64,000 bases of DNA from Diadema setosum (taxonomy: Eukaryota > Echinodermata > Echinoidea > Diadematoida > Diadematidae). This document shows positions 10,266 through 19,707 of this stretch, piece by piece. The DNA is taken from NCBI RefSeq assembly GCF_964275005.1, contig NC_092696.1, positions 27,736,572 through 27,800,571 on the forward strand, written 5' to 3'. Under the pieces are notes generated by a model, which was not told the DNA's origin, did not search any database, and worked only from the letters and a program-made list of their open reading frames with translations. A program made the position numbers and the translations under genes. How positions within the stretch are numbered: position 1 is the first letter of the stretch; each line of letters opens with the position of its first letter.

Positions 10266-10472
10266 GCAATTACAGCAATGAAGAGACTGAAACAAGCCTT
10301 CCCATCGCAACCTGGAACCATCAAGGTGGAGCGAAACGCAGGGAAGGGTGTGTCAGGTATCATCTGTCCAGTGATCGACAACGTTCAGCGCGGCAAGATC
10401 AGACACCAGGCAAAGTTAGGGGTCAAGGACAACCACCCAGAAAAATGCCGTGAATGGGGTGGACGAATTTAA
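1007..10472 (+). CDS. ACCS: ACCS-like PLP-dependent aminotransferase, 3' part (4 exons, 212 codons)
   Basis: Spliced exons 1007-1148, 2309-2451, 3216-3372 and 10276-10472 join in phase and end in TAA. The product resembles the C-terminal domain of animal 1-aminocyclopropane-1-carboxylate synthase-like proteins (fold type I aminotransferases, cytosolic, PLP cofactor). Visible hallmarks are DFGMSG directly after where the Schiff-base lysine should be, GTVYSWN, the GVPYVKPSAGFFIWANFSK block, and YGWFRIVFSIP, whose Arg corresponds to the substrate alpha-carboxylate-binding arginine of the family. The N-terminal half, including the PLP lysine codon, lies left of the window. Animal ACCS proteins are not established ethylene-precursor synthases, so enzyme activity is not asserted. 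The last intron (3373-10275) hosts a minisatellite and an intact LTR element. The 65-codon last exon runs well past the usual family C-terminus with no recognised domain. Confidence 0.85.
1470..1810. repeat. Diverged copy of a TTAA-type MITE in ACCS intron 1
   Basis: The stretch with GAGATGGGGATTAGG, TTCTAAGTG, TTTGATGAAAATCGG and TTTTGAAATAGCTGA resembles the better-preserved elements at 44511-44880 and 47773-48149. It appears truncated and its ends are unclear. No coding capacity is recognised. Confidence 0.5.
2178..2232. repeat. (TA)n microsatellite
   Basis: About 50 bases of alternating AT lie in intron 2 of the ACCS-like gene, about 75 bases before the exon B acceptor. Confidence 0.95.
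2309..2451 (+). CDS. ACCS: ACCS-like exon B
   Basis: Acceptor TACGTCAG and donor GTGTGC bound 143 bases. Two bases complete the split Glu codon, then 47 codons are open. The encoded WLQNVHFATSRRLLRESS helix and the GVPYVKPSAGFFIWANFSK block match the small-domain region of ACCS-like aminotransferases. The exon ends in phase 0. Confidence 0.88.
3216..3372 (+). CDS. ACCS: ACCS-like exon C with the carboxylate-binding Arg block
   Basis: Acceptor GCGATTAG and donor GTGAGT bound 157 bases. The product runs YLQEDSLKGESTLASSFLQ, NGIAILSGAAFYYDNE, YGWFRIVFSIPRGQLIE. The WFRIVF arginine is the conserved residue that anchors the substrate carboxylate in the ACC-synthase/aspartate-aminotransferase family. 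The exon ends after one base of a codon. Confidence 0.9.
3577..4369. repeat. 43-bp-unit minisatellite, about 18 copies
   Basis: A tandem array in ACCS intron 3. Each unit carries CGTTCTTCCGTGCACACTTT, then CCTTGAATCGGGTGCGTTCG plus CGT. Because 43 is not a multiple of 3 and the unit lacks minus-strand stops, all three minus frames stay open for hundreds of codons (RTHPIQGKCARKNDTN-like repeats). These are repeat artefacts, not genes. Some units carry small indels. Confidence 0.93.
4464..4641 (+). repeat. 5' LTR (178 bp)
   Basis: Base-for-base the same by eye as 9137-9314. It starts CGCCAGTGTGTTATACTG and ends TTCTTTTAATGGCG, with terminal inverted CGCCA/TGGCG. It contains CATAATAAAGATTGC, which includes an AATAAA polyadenylation signal. 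Confidence 0.93.
4642..4659 (+). promoter_or_regulatory. Primer-binding site, tRNA-Leu type
   Basis: TGGTGGCAGC abuts the 5' LTR and is complementary to a tRNA 3' end of the form GCTGCCACCA, as in tRNA-Leu with a GGTAGC 5' end. Complementarity becomes imperfect after ten bases. Confidence 0.7.
4891..6780 (+). CDS. Retroelement Gag/retropepsin-like polyprotein, 629 aa, catalytic Asp lost
   Basis: A single intact ORF inside the LTR element. Residues about 25-55 are very acidic (DYDDFCDDYDDESYDSCDE). C112-x2-C115-x9-H125-x3-C129 forms a zinc-knuckle-like motif (HSCPICLVANRP...HHISDC), followed by FLPEHERDIITCARQ, which resembles Gag C-termini of invertebrate Ty3-like elements. From about residue 267 comes a retropepsin-like segment (SPYIDLDHGQQSVRVTL, LTLTRDGKAFLFEGLVVDS, RPAKRRITIGDG). 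The position expected to hold D-T/S-G reads V285-S286-G287, so proteolysis is unlikely. Residues about 395-629 are Pro/Asp/Ser-rich without a known domain. No RT or integrase follows. The first ATG of the frame gives the start chosen; a further upstream start is not available in frame. Confidence 0.8.
   Translation: MYHVPYSVCDSESIQIKRNESNEWMTEDDYVGLDYDDFCDDYDDESYDSCDEPFGDPNQPRPHEDLVLHATRCDGVNPSSCSITPRPVPMCMSSLGVSESSRSNVRHTVHSCPICLVANRPNQHHISDCSFLPEHERDIITCARQAASVLGYSDSLCPYDNYLDDYDELDSECDFSEVDECFDDLHDSFLSTDIVCLSARVCVADSDCTSLGDAKDMSDLDRSIGFQDNSYCYNRGSSESDEFHFRVDQSPQSPVASPSVLPEKACMSPYIDLDHGQQSVRVTLVSGSPQNLIGYSVFKSLGGVLMDSSEAYSVDRSSPYAIIGGTCLTLTRDGKAFLFEGLVVDSPDVLVEAGIPFIVLHDITIRPAKRRITIGDGPSYTYGPDPTPEADIRLSRTPSMSLSLPRYNPPSSIPDDVTEPSPASNCHHQGIGLRPCSQDAEPARQCLAQSELAIIRTPEMNGTIPDVTDDDSCDALATPRHLCGWPACQPSSDVNQCSLDTSPPDELPVDVLNISVGSTTTPHRHSGPPDHPRIIKINDPPGRPPDASSEPRAFTNASTPGGTSRFPRGEKITARRLHLTTPVMSPTPDIAPHPQPGHYTCLHVGPPPGRPPDIDCIFRSSLIIDNPHF
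6781..9102 (+). other. AT-rich 3' non-coding interior of the LTR element
   Basis: About 2.3 kb between the ORF stop and the purine tract has no credible reading frame. It is T/G-rich on the plus strand and contains a short duplicated CTCTGAGATTTAAAA (about 7167-7201). This is where pol would be expected in an autonomous relative. Confidence 0.75.
9103..9136 (+). promoter_or_regulatory. Polypurine tract upstream of the 3' LTR
   Basis: A run of A/G with a single C (AGAAGAAGACAGAAAGAAGA and following AAG) at about 9108-9130 ends seven bases before the 3' LTR. This is the position expected for the plus-strand primer. Confidence 0.65.
9137..9314 (+). repeat. 3' LTR (178 bp)
   Basis: Identical to the 5' LTR by eye. 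It is followed by TACTGTATATCACC, whose first three bases repeat the TAC preceding the 5' LTR. Confidence 0.93.
9732..9889. mobile_element. Short hairpin MITE (about 158 bp)
   Basis: Imperfect terminal inverted repeats of about 32 bases: CCGCACACTATACGACTTTC at the left, matched by GAAAATCGTATAGTGTGCGG at the right. No coding sequence. Confidence 0.75.
9936..10109. mobile_element. GGGGCC-GTTTCATAAAG-type hairpin MITE
   Basis: The long arms include AAGCTGTTCGTAAAGTTACG and CTTACGAGCGACTGGTGA on the left, and TCACCAGTCGCTCGTAAG and CTTTATGAAACGGGGCCCC on the right. The outer ends resemble those of elements at 38554-38702, 41424-41675 and 45957-46080. Confidence 0.75.
10195..10267. repeat. (GTT)n microsatellite adjoining a splice acceptor
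   Basis: About 23 GTT units end eight bases before the AG of the last ACCS exon (TTGCAATTACAG), in the place of a normal polypyrimidine tract. Confidence 0.95.
10276..10472 (+). CDS. ACCS: ACCS-like terminal exon
   Basis: The exon starts with CA, completing the split codon from exon C to give PRGQLIE-AMKRLKQAF, as expected for the last helix of the aminotransferase. It continues 65 codons to TAA at 10470-10472. The tail (VERNAGKGVSGIICPVIDN...REWGGRI) is not a recognised domain. An AATAAA at about 11044 could serve polyadenylation, but this is a weak inference. Confidence 0.78.
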
Positions 10473-11480
10473 GCCAAACGCGAGTTTTTACCAAGGAACT
10501 TATTTGAATCTCGTTGGTTTGTCCTTCCCAGTCTAAATCAGATACTTAATTGCTGTCTAGTTCATCGCTGATCCCGTGGTTGTCTTAAAGACTCTTCATT
10601 TTCAAATTTTCAAAGTGATAGAGCTACGTTATTGTTTTGAGTAAGTTGATTAGCGGCTGTAGTATTTTTTTTTTTAATGGCAGATCTATTGGTAGTCGGC
10701 TATCCCCCTGGTTGCGTGGGATGGGGAAGGAAATTAATGGCCATTTCTCGGTACATGGCAGGTATTTTTGCGATTGTAGTAGAACATAGTTGTGCAAATG
10801 GATACCATGCCCCAAATGATCCACCTCCAAAGGCATAATGCTTTTGGAATGGGGAGGGAGGGTCAAATCAGAGAATCTTTACAAATCTCATCTCTAGATC
10901 CAAAAGTGATAGTGCTATGATTGAGTAAGTAACTTATGGTGGCTGCAGTTTTAGGTTTGTTCATGACAGATCTGCCCCCCCTGGAGGCCGGGGCACATTG
11001 GAGAACGCCTTTCCGATTTGTAGCTTCTTGAAAACACATGGCCAATAAACTAACCAAATTTGAAAGGCATTTGATATGCATTATTTTGTACTCATAGCAT
11101 TGGTACCATGCCTTAAATCTGAAAATTACAAATCATAGAACTAAAGTGGTAAAAGTATGTTCATTTGTAATCTTGAACATTTGTATTATTATTATTATTT
11201 TTTTTTTTTTTTTTGGGGGGGGGGGATTTTCACATTCCAAATTCTTCTTGAAAACACACGGTCTACTCTGTCACCAAATCTGGCAGAAATATCTGTACAA
11301 ATTAGACGCACATGCCCCCCCCCCCCCCCCCTGGCGTGGAACTCCAGAGGTCAAATTTGACTATCTTAAGAAGGAAAAAAAAAATATCTTCTGTTATAAC
11401 TTCTTGAACCTAATGTACCACTATACAGAACATCACTGCTGTTTTCTTGTACATAATCTTGTCGGGCTCTAATGGACGTC
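10473..11480. repeat. Degenerate tandem repeats of about 260-270 bp with homopolymer tracts
   Basis: Three diverged units share a block of the type AAGTGATAG...GAGTAAGT...GCTGTAGT followed by GCAGATCT and CCTTGAAAACACA-like segments (about 10600, 10890 and 11130). Poly-T/poly-G at 11198-11225 and poly-C at 11316-11331 interrupt the last unit. No gene is seen. Confidence 0.5.
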
Positions 11481-13686
11481 AGCCCTATTCCTGGTCATGA
11501 TAAAACAGTCAAACTGCATGTCTATTAAGTGGTCAATCAAAGGAGACAAGAAGTGACCGTCATAGATAGCCGACCGCTATAGACGGGTAAAGATATTATA
11601 CCGTCAAACTGGCTACCCAAGGGATATAGAAAAAGTAACAGTTATTTACAACTGACCGTCATAGACGGACATTAAACACGACTTCCCTCTGGGGAAGTTT
11701 AGTGGCCGCTATGAGGCAGATGGCCATTACGAGGCAGGTTTGACTGTACTTGTGTGCAGGTGTACATGATTGTGTGTAGAGCCATTGTAATGCAGGGAAC
11801 AAGACACTGGATGGGCTGCGAAACATTCTTTGTTGTTTTGTTTTCTTTTCTTTTCTTTTCTTTTCTTTTAGTGCGAGGTAATACCTCGGTGTGAAGGGTT
11901 AGGCAGTGTCCGGCATTTGTTGTGTCAAGGGTCAATGTATACCCACCCCTCCCCCACCCGCCCCTTCACACACACACCCATACACCAACACACACACACA
12001 CACTGGATTTGAGAAATCTCTATGTAGGACCTGAAGTCTCCCCCCCCCCCCATTGTATTTAGGCAGCGGTCATGCCCCGAGACAAATGCACTTAATTGCA
12101 AGTCCTTTGAAGGGAAGCTCGCTCTTGAGCATACCAGTCATACCAGTCACCATAGCGACATTTTATTTTCTAGTTTTTTGTGATCTCACGTCGAAATAGG
12201 AAGAAACTAAAGTAAAGATTTGTGCAGACAAGATAATCAGAGTATTATGAGACTGTCACATCATCCAAAATTTGCACATGTTGTTGCTACCAATATTTTT
12301 TAAAGTAAAAAAAAAAAAAATGTTAGACAGTAATTACAATTATGTTGATGTCAGATCCTGATGAAGCCAGTGCCCAAATTTGCATACATTTTCTTTTCTA
12401 AGGAAAACAGAAATGTGAAACTGTAAGTACTATTTACGTACGTTGATGTCTGGTTCTGACAAAGCCTGTAACTTATTCTGTGCATGTCACTTTACTTACT
12501 CAAAGTCAACTTAAGATGGTCTGGAATTGCACTTTGAATTGTTATGCCCACTCGTTCATGTACGCACGTATGGAAAGACTTATTTTGTTTTCTTTTTACT
12601 CAGGGTACTAGCTAATTGTACAAGCTCTGCTTTTTGTGCAAGTTCCCTCCATAACCCCGATATTCCTTCCTAGCGAAAACTATTTCAGCTCATATAGTGA
12701 ATTCATGATCAACTATGTAAATCACGTGCATGGTTGTGTCTATATGTCTTTGTATGTGGTGCGGTACATGTACTATACTTCTGTAATTATATTACATTTA
12801 CTGTTTGCATTTGTATCGGTGCTTCACGACATTTTTCCTTTTTGTACAAAATTAATCGTTTATGCTACTTTGCAATCATTTTGTATTATTTGGATATGGA
12901 AACAAATGAATACAATGAAATGAACTTAATATGTCTGCCTTTCCAACCATCCATTGCACCTGTGTCATTCTTTGTTCGTGAAGTGAGGTTGGAGATTGAC
13001 CTATCACCAATCGCAGAAAAATCTGTACCTGATTATGTTAATTCAGTTTATACAGAGAAGACAAAAAACTCTTCATGATTTATATACATGTACTAATTTG
13101 AATTTATTTCTGTAACATCAAAACAGTGCGATATACGACCAAAAGAGAACATGATATTGTAACATAATAGAACATACAAATACTGAGCATGGTAACGTTA
13201 AACATATTTTGCGATGCCTGTGCAATCAGTTTAATACTTCTGAAAGATATCATTCAAATAGGAAATATAAAATATTGATACATAAATAGTAAGTCGCTGG
13301 AGATTCTATTTTGTCACAAAGTCATTTGAACAATCTTATAGTCATCCATTATACAAAGTGTCAACGCCATTGACTGGGTGAGGGTAAATAGTAATACAAT
13401 GATAATGATGGTAATGATAATAATAATAATAATAACCATGGAGCTACTATATACAGGTAATAAGGTCTTACTAGGATATAGCCTCTTCAGTGTTGCCACT
13501 GCTCTACCAGAGGGCCCTGCCATTATTATTACCCTAGGTTTGCCAGGTAACCATTTCTACACCTGGGTCGAGAGGGACATTGTGGGTAAAAACATCTTGT
13601 CCAAGGACGTAAGCGCTTTATGGATGTTCTAAAAGAAACGAAAAATATTTCCCGAGGTCAGATTTGCAACTGTCAGAACAAGTGCA
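11481..13686. other. Gene-free intergenic DNA
   Basis: Contains (TTTTC)n at about 11842-11869, C-rich and CA-rich stretches at 11940-12055, a poly-A at about 12307-12320 and an (AAT)n run at about 13412-13436. The open frames are short and AT-rich, and I recognise no protein. Confidence 0.6.
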
Positions 13687-15563
13687 AAGCGGCGTTCCCA
13701 CTATCGTGCGATCCGTTACGAACGCCACGATTGGACGTTCGTAACTGATCGTGGAAGTCTGTTGAACTCGTCTGAAATTTCACGTTTGGATACGAGGTGA
13801 TGCGAGTCAATACGTGTTGGTACGCCAGGATACGATATGGTCACGATTGGTCTATTTCACATATACGATCTGGTTTCCAGTTCAAATACGATCTAATAGG
13901 ATTGTCCCGATCAAGTCCACGATTGGTACCGATCAAACACGATCGTTACGATCGGGATCCCCGATCTGGCACATGCAGCTACGTTCCAATACGAATAACA
14001 CGAACCAATGCGGACTGTTGAGATAAGACGCGATATCTTTCACGATCGGGATCAAAAGCGACCCCCATTTAAGGTGCGATTGGACCCGAATGGGAATAAT
14101 ATAATCCGGCTGACAGTGGATTTTATTGTTTCCTTACATTTTGCAGAGTGATTAGGCCTACTATCCACAGATGGCAAGGGTTGACAGGTTTAGGTTGATG
14201 ACGACGTTTTGAAAGTTTGGTTGATTTGGCTTGATTTATTGTTTTATTTAACAATGTTCAACATAACTGATATACACACAACAGAAAAGTAGCTCCCCTG
14301 ATCAAAATGATATCACTTTTTAACAACAAAAAAAAAAGATTAAACAATATTATTTCTTAGAGGTATTACTGCACGTATTGACAAACTTCTATGTGAAAAA
14401 TAATGGGAGTGATCGTAATAGTCATGTACGAGTGACCTATACATGTACAACAATGGACACTTTAAAAGTCACAAAAGTTAATTTTGTGGGGTATATGAAT
14501 TATTCTGCTTCTGATGAATGTTTCAGAGGTGTTGTTATTTTATCATCCATTGTGTCACCCCCTCCCCTTATTCAATATCAAGAGTACAGTTTTGCATTTC
14601 TTGCTCCATCTTTACAGTGTGCATGCTTACTCAACGAAGACATAGAATTTCGTTATGCTCTTTCGACATGGGTTGTATAATTAGATGTTGGTTGCATTAT
14701 CTGATAACAATCCTAAACTGAATTGATTTTGCAGTGAATGAGAGTTGACCATAGCCATTTTCCTCTAAAATTGTGTTCAACCAACCACAAAAACAAAAAC
14801 ATAAAAAGTGTCACACAATGTATGTGAAGGGGTCAAACGACGATAATCATGAACAAAACATAAAAAAACAGAATACATTTTTGTACTGGATCCCCCCCCC
14901 CCCCCCCCACAAAGAAAATACTCTGGCAAAAAGTAACCATTTGCCTCTGATGTGTGCTCACTCATGCACGATTCATGAAATCATTCTCATTTTTATACTG
15001 ACGATAGTCAATACGTGCAGACATGCAATTGCCATTTTAGTTTTGCTCTTTTTTTTTTGTAAAAAAAAAAAAGTTACCCCATTTTGATTATGGGGAATTA
15101 CTCCTGTTTTGTGTGTCTAAATCTATAATACAACTTTCATTTCATAAAATTATTTACCGTTTGGAAATAATAATCTAAAGATGCAGGCTACCTCCTAACG
15201 GAATACAAAATATACACAATCTGCGAGTAAAATAAAGGCAAAGGTGCAAAAATAAGCGCAAGGGAAGTGAAAAAGTCTATCCCGATCAACACGATTAAGA
15301 AGCACGATTAGATACTACTTGCTACGCTTTGGTACGATCCCAGACAATCTGATGCGATGATCACGATCAAGATCGAATTAATCGTGTTATTCGTAGAAAA
15401 TTTTTGAACCGTCAAAAAATTTTTCTACGATTAACGCAATTGCCACCATTGACCTCAAGATCTGATACAATCCGATACGATCTAATAAGATCATCACGAT
15501 TGCTTCACGATTAAAACCACGATTTCAATCGTGGCGCCAATCGTGATAGTGGGAACGCCGCTT
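13687..15563. mobile_element. Non-autonomous DNA transposon, 1.9 kb, with terminal inverted repeats
   Basis: The left end AAGCGGCGTTCCCACTATC is the exact reverse complement of the right end GATAGTGGGAACGCCGCTT. Both subterminal zones are packed with CACGAT/ATCGTG words. The interior is AT-rich with no transposase. A clear target duplication is not visible, so the superfamily is unassigned. Confidence 0.8.
15391..15430. repeat. Hairpin inside the 1.9-kb element
   Basis: TCGTAGAAAATTTTT and AAAAATTTTTCTACGA are inverted about a 9-base spacer, forming a strong stem in the right subterminal region. Confidence 0.85.
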
Positions 15564-16070
15564 AATGCGTAATAGCAGTTGTTTTTCCCCCTTCTTCTTC
15601 TTTAGCTGGCAAGTTAGGCCTACTTGTATGTGGGGTGAATGTAACAATTATGATGTAACCCTAATACTGTAGTCTGTTCTATTGAAGACAGATTAAAAAA
15701 AAATCAGAATGATAATGCTCATATACTGAGATGATAATTACAATACTTGTACTTATTTTCGTTGCTATATACACTGTAGTAAGATTAGGAGAAACGACTG
15801 AGAGTAAGAAAAAGAAATCTTAAAAGTAACCCAATTGAACCAACGAGTTCCCACCACTATACTAACGTACACTACGGAGATATTTTGTGTTAGGGCTCCT
15901 TTTCTATCTTATTCCCGCCCAGAAACTGGCCTGATTAATATATCGCCCTGCTGGGCCTGAATGAAGATAATAATACTGTCGAAGAAGAAATCGGCGAAGT
16001 TTCCCTGATGCTCTAGTATACATAAATGCAAAAGCGTAATGATTGCAGCTAACCACACAGTGCTGGTTCT

Positions 16071-16072
<2 letters not shown>

Positions 16073-16103
<31 letters not shown>
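16073..16103. repeat. (CA)n microsatellite
   Basis: An uninterrupted CA run of about 30 bases, 75 bases downstream of the IFI27-like stop codon. Confidence 0.95.
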
Positions 16104-16104
<1 letters not shown>

Positions 16105-16178
16105 AACAGTTTCTTGTAGGTTCATTATTGTACATGCAGGATAGTGTTCGAACTGGAGTGTTGGCGTTTTGCGCGCTC

Positions 16179-16476
16179 CTAAAACAGTTTAGACCACATT
16201 GCGCCGATGCTGCTTCCGGCCATCCCGGCAAGAGTCAAAGCGGCGGTAGTCGAGCCCGCTCCTGCAGCCTGCAAGAGAGCAACCGCGCTACCAGCAGCAA
16301 CACCGCCCCCATTAGCCGTGGCGGCCATGGACATCAGCGAAGCCGCCCAAGATCCCGCCGCAATTCCACCTGCTGTGAAGCCGACAACGGGCAAAATCAC
16401 CGGTCCAGCCACGTAGAGAACGGCACCCCCAGCTACGCCCGCCAGGGTACTGGTCGACAGAGGGGAAGCTTTGCAA
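16179..16476 (-). CDS. ISG12/IFI27-like membrane protein, terminal exon (98 codons)
   Basis: The minus-strand exon starts after the good acceptor CTCATTCTATTAACAG (AG at 16478-16477) and ends with TAG at 16181-16179. It encodes the glycine/alanine-rich core of the ISG12 (IFI6/IFI27) family: VVGFTAGGIAAGSWAASLMS, then ATANGGGVAAGSAVALLQ. These form two to three hydrophobic helices typical of these small mitochondrial or ER membrane proteins, linked in vertebrates to apoptosis and interferon responses. The first exon was not identified. An upstream in-frame ATG at 16556 lies in apparent intron sequence and is probably not the start. The exon is much more GC-rich than its surroundings. Interferon control should not be assumed in an invertebrate. 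Confidence 0.82.
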
Positions 16477-17272
16477 CTGTTAATAGAATGAGAGGAAAAT
16501 CGAAAGTACAGTGGGAACACTGTTAAATCAGGACCTTTGTTTATAAAACACGACAATTGACTTGTTTTAATAGGTTTCTCACTATAGGCCTATCAGGTAA
16601 AAACAAAAAACAAAGAAATATAACGAGATGGGACCTGGAAAGCATTTGCTATACAATTTAATTATGAGGGTTTTGCTATAGCAATCCGACGTCTTTATAA
16701 TGTCCACTCATCAAAGATACGACTTTAATAACTGTATTTAATACTTGATGGCATGCTAAAGACGGTTACGATAACTTTCTCGTAAGTGGTTTTGTCGTTT
16801 GTTGTCGTGGGTGTTGTTGTCGTTGAGGGAAAACGCACTATCAATTACGTGGCTGTAGGAAATTGTACAAATATTTCATAGGATAGAACGTATCAGTGAC
16901 ATATAGGCCTGTGTGAATACGCGCTATCCATTTAAAAGTGAGTTCGTAACTTACAAGTAAGTTTCTTCAAATGCTAGTAATATGATTCATGCTTCTTATT
17001 GTGTCTTATTTCAACTGATTGAGAATTTTTTTGCCCTTCATCCACGTAAGATAAACACCAATTCAATATTTTAGCAATAGTCATGATACTATAAATCATG
17101 GGCATTACAATTATAAATATAAGTTGGACTCGCACCAACGACCTTTTGTTTAGAAAAGAGTCACATAATACAATCTTTGCGTGCAGCAGGTACCAATGAT
17201 TAATTTTTACTACGTATTTCTTCAAAGTAGTGTTTCTTGACTCGAGTAAGGCCAAAAAAAAAAAAAAATCGT
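16477..17272. other. Gene-free sequence upstream of the IFI27-like exon
   Basis: Probably an intron or 5' flank of the IFI27-like gene. I see no second exon that I can defend. Confidence 0.5.
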
Positions 17273-17697
17273 TGTATTGGCGTAACCCGCCCGACCCTAA
17301 ACAAAAAAAAAAAACAACAAAAAACCCGACCCTGAACTTTTCCAAAAAAGAAAAAAAGAAAAAAAAGGGCGCGATACGGGTTTGCGATTTATCAAAAACA
17401 ACAACAACAACAGCTGGTGTCGGAAAATGGCCGCGAAAACGGGAACACGCATGCGGTCTCCAATGGGTTCGAGTGGGGGCCAGGGTGTTTTTCCATGTCC
17501 AAAATATGATTCTCTTTTAATATTTATTGCTTTAAACCGGTGATATAACAAACTTTGGATGCAACAGACCCTCTCTATCGAATGGGGTTTTGTTAAATAT
17601 GAGTTTTACACGTAAAATACAGGTAGCAAAAAAAAAAAAAAAAAAAAAAAATCCGCCCGCCCGACCCTACTTGAAAATCTCATGTTACGCCAATACA
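17273..17697. mobile_element. Small inverted-repeat element, 425 bp
   Basis: TGTATTGGCGTAAC at the left is mirrored by GTTACGCCAATACA at the right. CGCCCGACCCT also occurs near both ends but in direct-like context with poly-A runs. No coding sequence. Confidence 0.65.
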
Positions 17698-17699
17698 TT

Positions 17700-19585
17700 T
17701 TTTTTTTTTTTTTTTTTTGGGGGGGGGGGGGGGGGCTAATTGCCCTTCATCAATATAAATTTACAAACCCTCATTATTCTGTGTATTATAGTGATCTGTT
17801 TGGACATAAAATATAAAATAATTAAATTTGATTATGGCATCTCCATACAATCATATTTGAATAACTTCAACTCATTTTACTTCGGTGATTAGACCAAATA
17901 GGCCTACCTTAAACATAGGGTTTTCCAACACACCAACGATCATCGGGACAAAATGTCCCGTACGTAACAGTCCCATACGTAACACGTCATAATGTCTTTA
18001 ATGAGAGCCTGCAAACTAGAGCTTTTTACCATACGTATCAAACTTAATTTGGATAAACTTGAGTATTGTGACTTTTATCACACTGATAGTTACAAGTTAT
18101 TTAATAGAACACTTTCTGAGATCTTTTAGGGTGAAAAAAGTAAAAGTTCCATTTATTTTTCTGGTAGGCCTACCATACGGAACGGCGCATACTATTTTCC
18201 CTTCTAAAATGATGTTGTTAAAAGTGATTTTTCACGATTTTACATGATTATTCTTCGATAGGAAAAGCTTATCTTGGACTTGCCCTGAACGTTCAAAACT
18301 ATTATAGTCTGGCTTCTAGACCATATCTGCCTTGTACAACTTTGCCTTCTAAATCAACTCCCCTAACAACCAAAGAAGTAGTTGATTGAACTGGACGGTC
18401 CTATCCAATTAGAGAGAAGAAGCGCAAGCAGTGCGCAGCGAGCGCTTGTGATATAGGGCCTACTCTTTGCCCCGCTGATCTCTATGTAGATTTCACAGAG
18501 ATCAGTGCATAACCGCAGCAAAAAGATGACTTCGCCCCGACCGTTGAGGGCGCATTCTGCTGGCAGTGACGAGGTAGCATCGTTTGGAGCACAACTCCAG
18601 TAAGATACCCCGTCCACTTCCGGGTTTCTTCAGCTGACAAGCAAAAAAAAAAAAAAAAAAAAGGGGGGGGGGGAGCTCAGCTCATTCTCTCCCATCCCAT
18701 TTCCGGGTGTTATTAAAAAAAGGTCTTCAGAGAAAACACATAACCTTACCGCCGCCATACTTCAAGATCTCTATTTCTATTTTAGTACCACTTACGTACT
18801 TCCGGGTTGAAAAAAGTGTGGGGGCCCAAAGTGATAACACCTTATGTATTCCTTTGTATGGTGCACAAAAAGTGTGGGGGCTCCCACGGCCCCCACGGCT
18901 GCGCCGGCCCTGATAAGTACATGTAATGTGATTAAATTTAGGATTAGGGTTCAGGATTAGGGTTAGCCTATAGGACACCGACATCAACCTTACCCCAACC
19001 CTACGTGAACCCTAATTCTAAAGCCACCTAAATTCAATTATATTACTTATATATCAATTACCCTACCGGAGTTGTGCTCCAAACGAGGCTACCAAGGGAC
19101 TAAATTTGGCAAAGGATCTGGAAAGGTAAAAGTGAGAAATTCAAATTCATCACCCGGTCTGATTAGTGAAGTAAAATGACCTACAAGATCTACATCTTTC
19201 CTTTCCTTTTTTTTTTCCTCACGGTGACTTACCATGTAAATATCAGGCTAAAAGCCAATGATACAATGATCGAATTCCTCATTCCAAAAGCCATGGTACA
19301 AGCCGACAACCTGTGGAAAAAGTGCAGATAAATAAAAGAATCTCTCTCTAATTTGTCAAGGTACATGGATAGGAAAACAATGAACCCCACCTTTCCCTGC
19401 CCATCTACCCTTCTCAGTGCTAATGTAATTTCGTATTCATTGAGATATGTTGAATTCTCAGCAACCAGACAACACCAAAAACGCGTGTTGGCGCTCACAA
19501 TTTCATCTGCCACTCTCCGCGAATTTCACAGCGTACTCTGTACGTGATAGTCACTATACTGTATGCACAGCACACAATCAGATTG
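17700..19585. other. Repeat-rich gene-free DNA
   Basis: Contains poly-T/poly-G (17697-17736), poly-A/poly-G (18642-18673), a GGGGGCTCCCACGGCCCCCA-type repeat fragment near 18876, and irregular TTAGGGTT-like words at about 18940-18975 that are too few and too degenerate for a telomeric array. No gene is recognised. Confidence 0.55.
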
Positions 19586-19707
19586 TCTTTGCTTAGCGAT
19601 GCGTCTGATGCGGCGAGACTACGAACGGTGGAAGCGAGCTTGCGATCCAACATAACATTCTTCGACTGTTCGTAGTCTTGCCGCATCAGACGTATCGTTG
19701 ACAAAGA
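19586..19707. mobile_element. Hairpin MITE, about 120 bp
   Basis: GCGTCTGATGCGGCGAGACT and ACGAAC on the left match GTTCGTAGTCTTGCCGCATC and AGACG on the right, in inverted orientation. Confidence 0.75.

Noticed and set aside
10072..10453. Poly-Gln, poly-Cys and poly-Thr frames
   Set aside because: They only translate the (GTT)n microsatellite; the real coding frame begins at the acceptor at 10276.
16207..16526. Plus-strand frames over the IFI27-like exon
   Set aside because: They are antisense to a clearly conserved minus-strand exon and have no similarity of their own.
18938..18990. Interstitial telomeric repeat
   Set aside because: There are only a few irregular TTAGGGTT-like words, with no tandem array.
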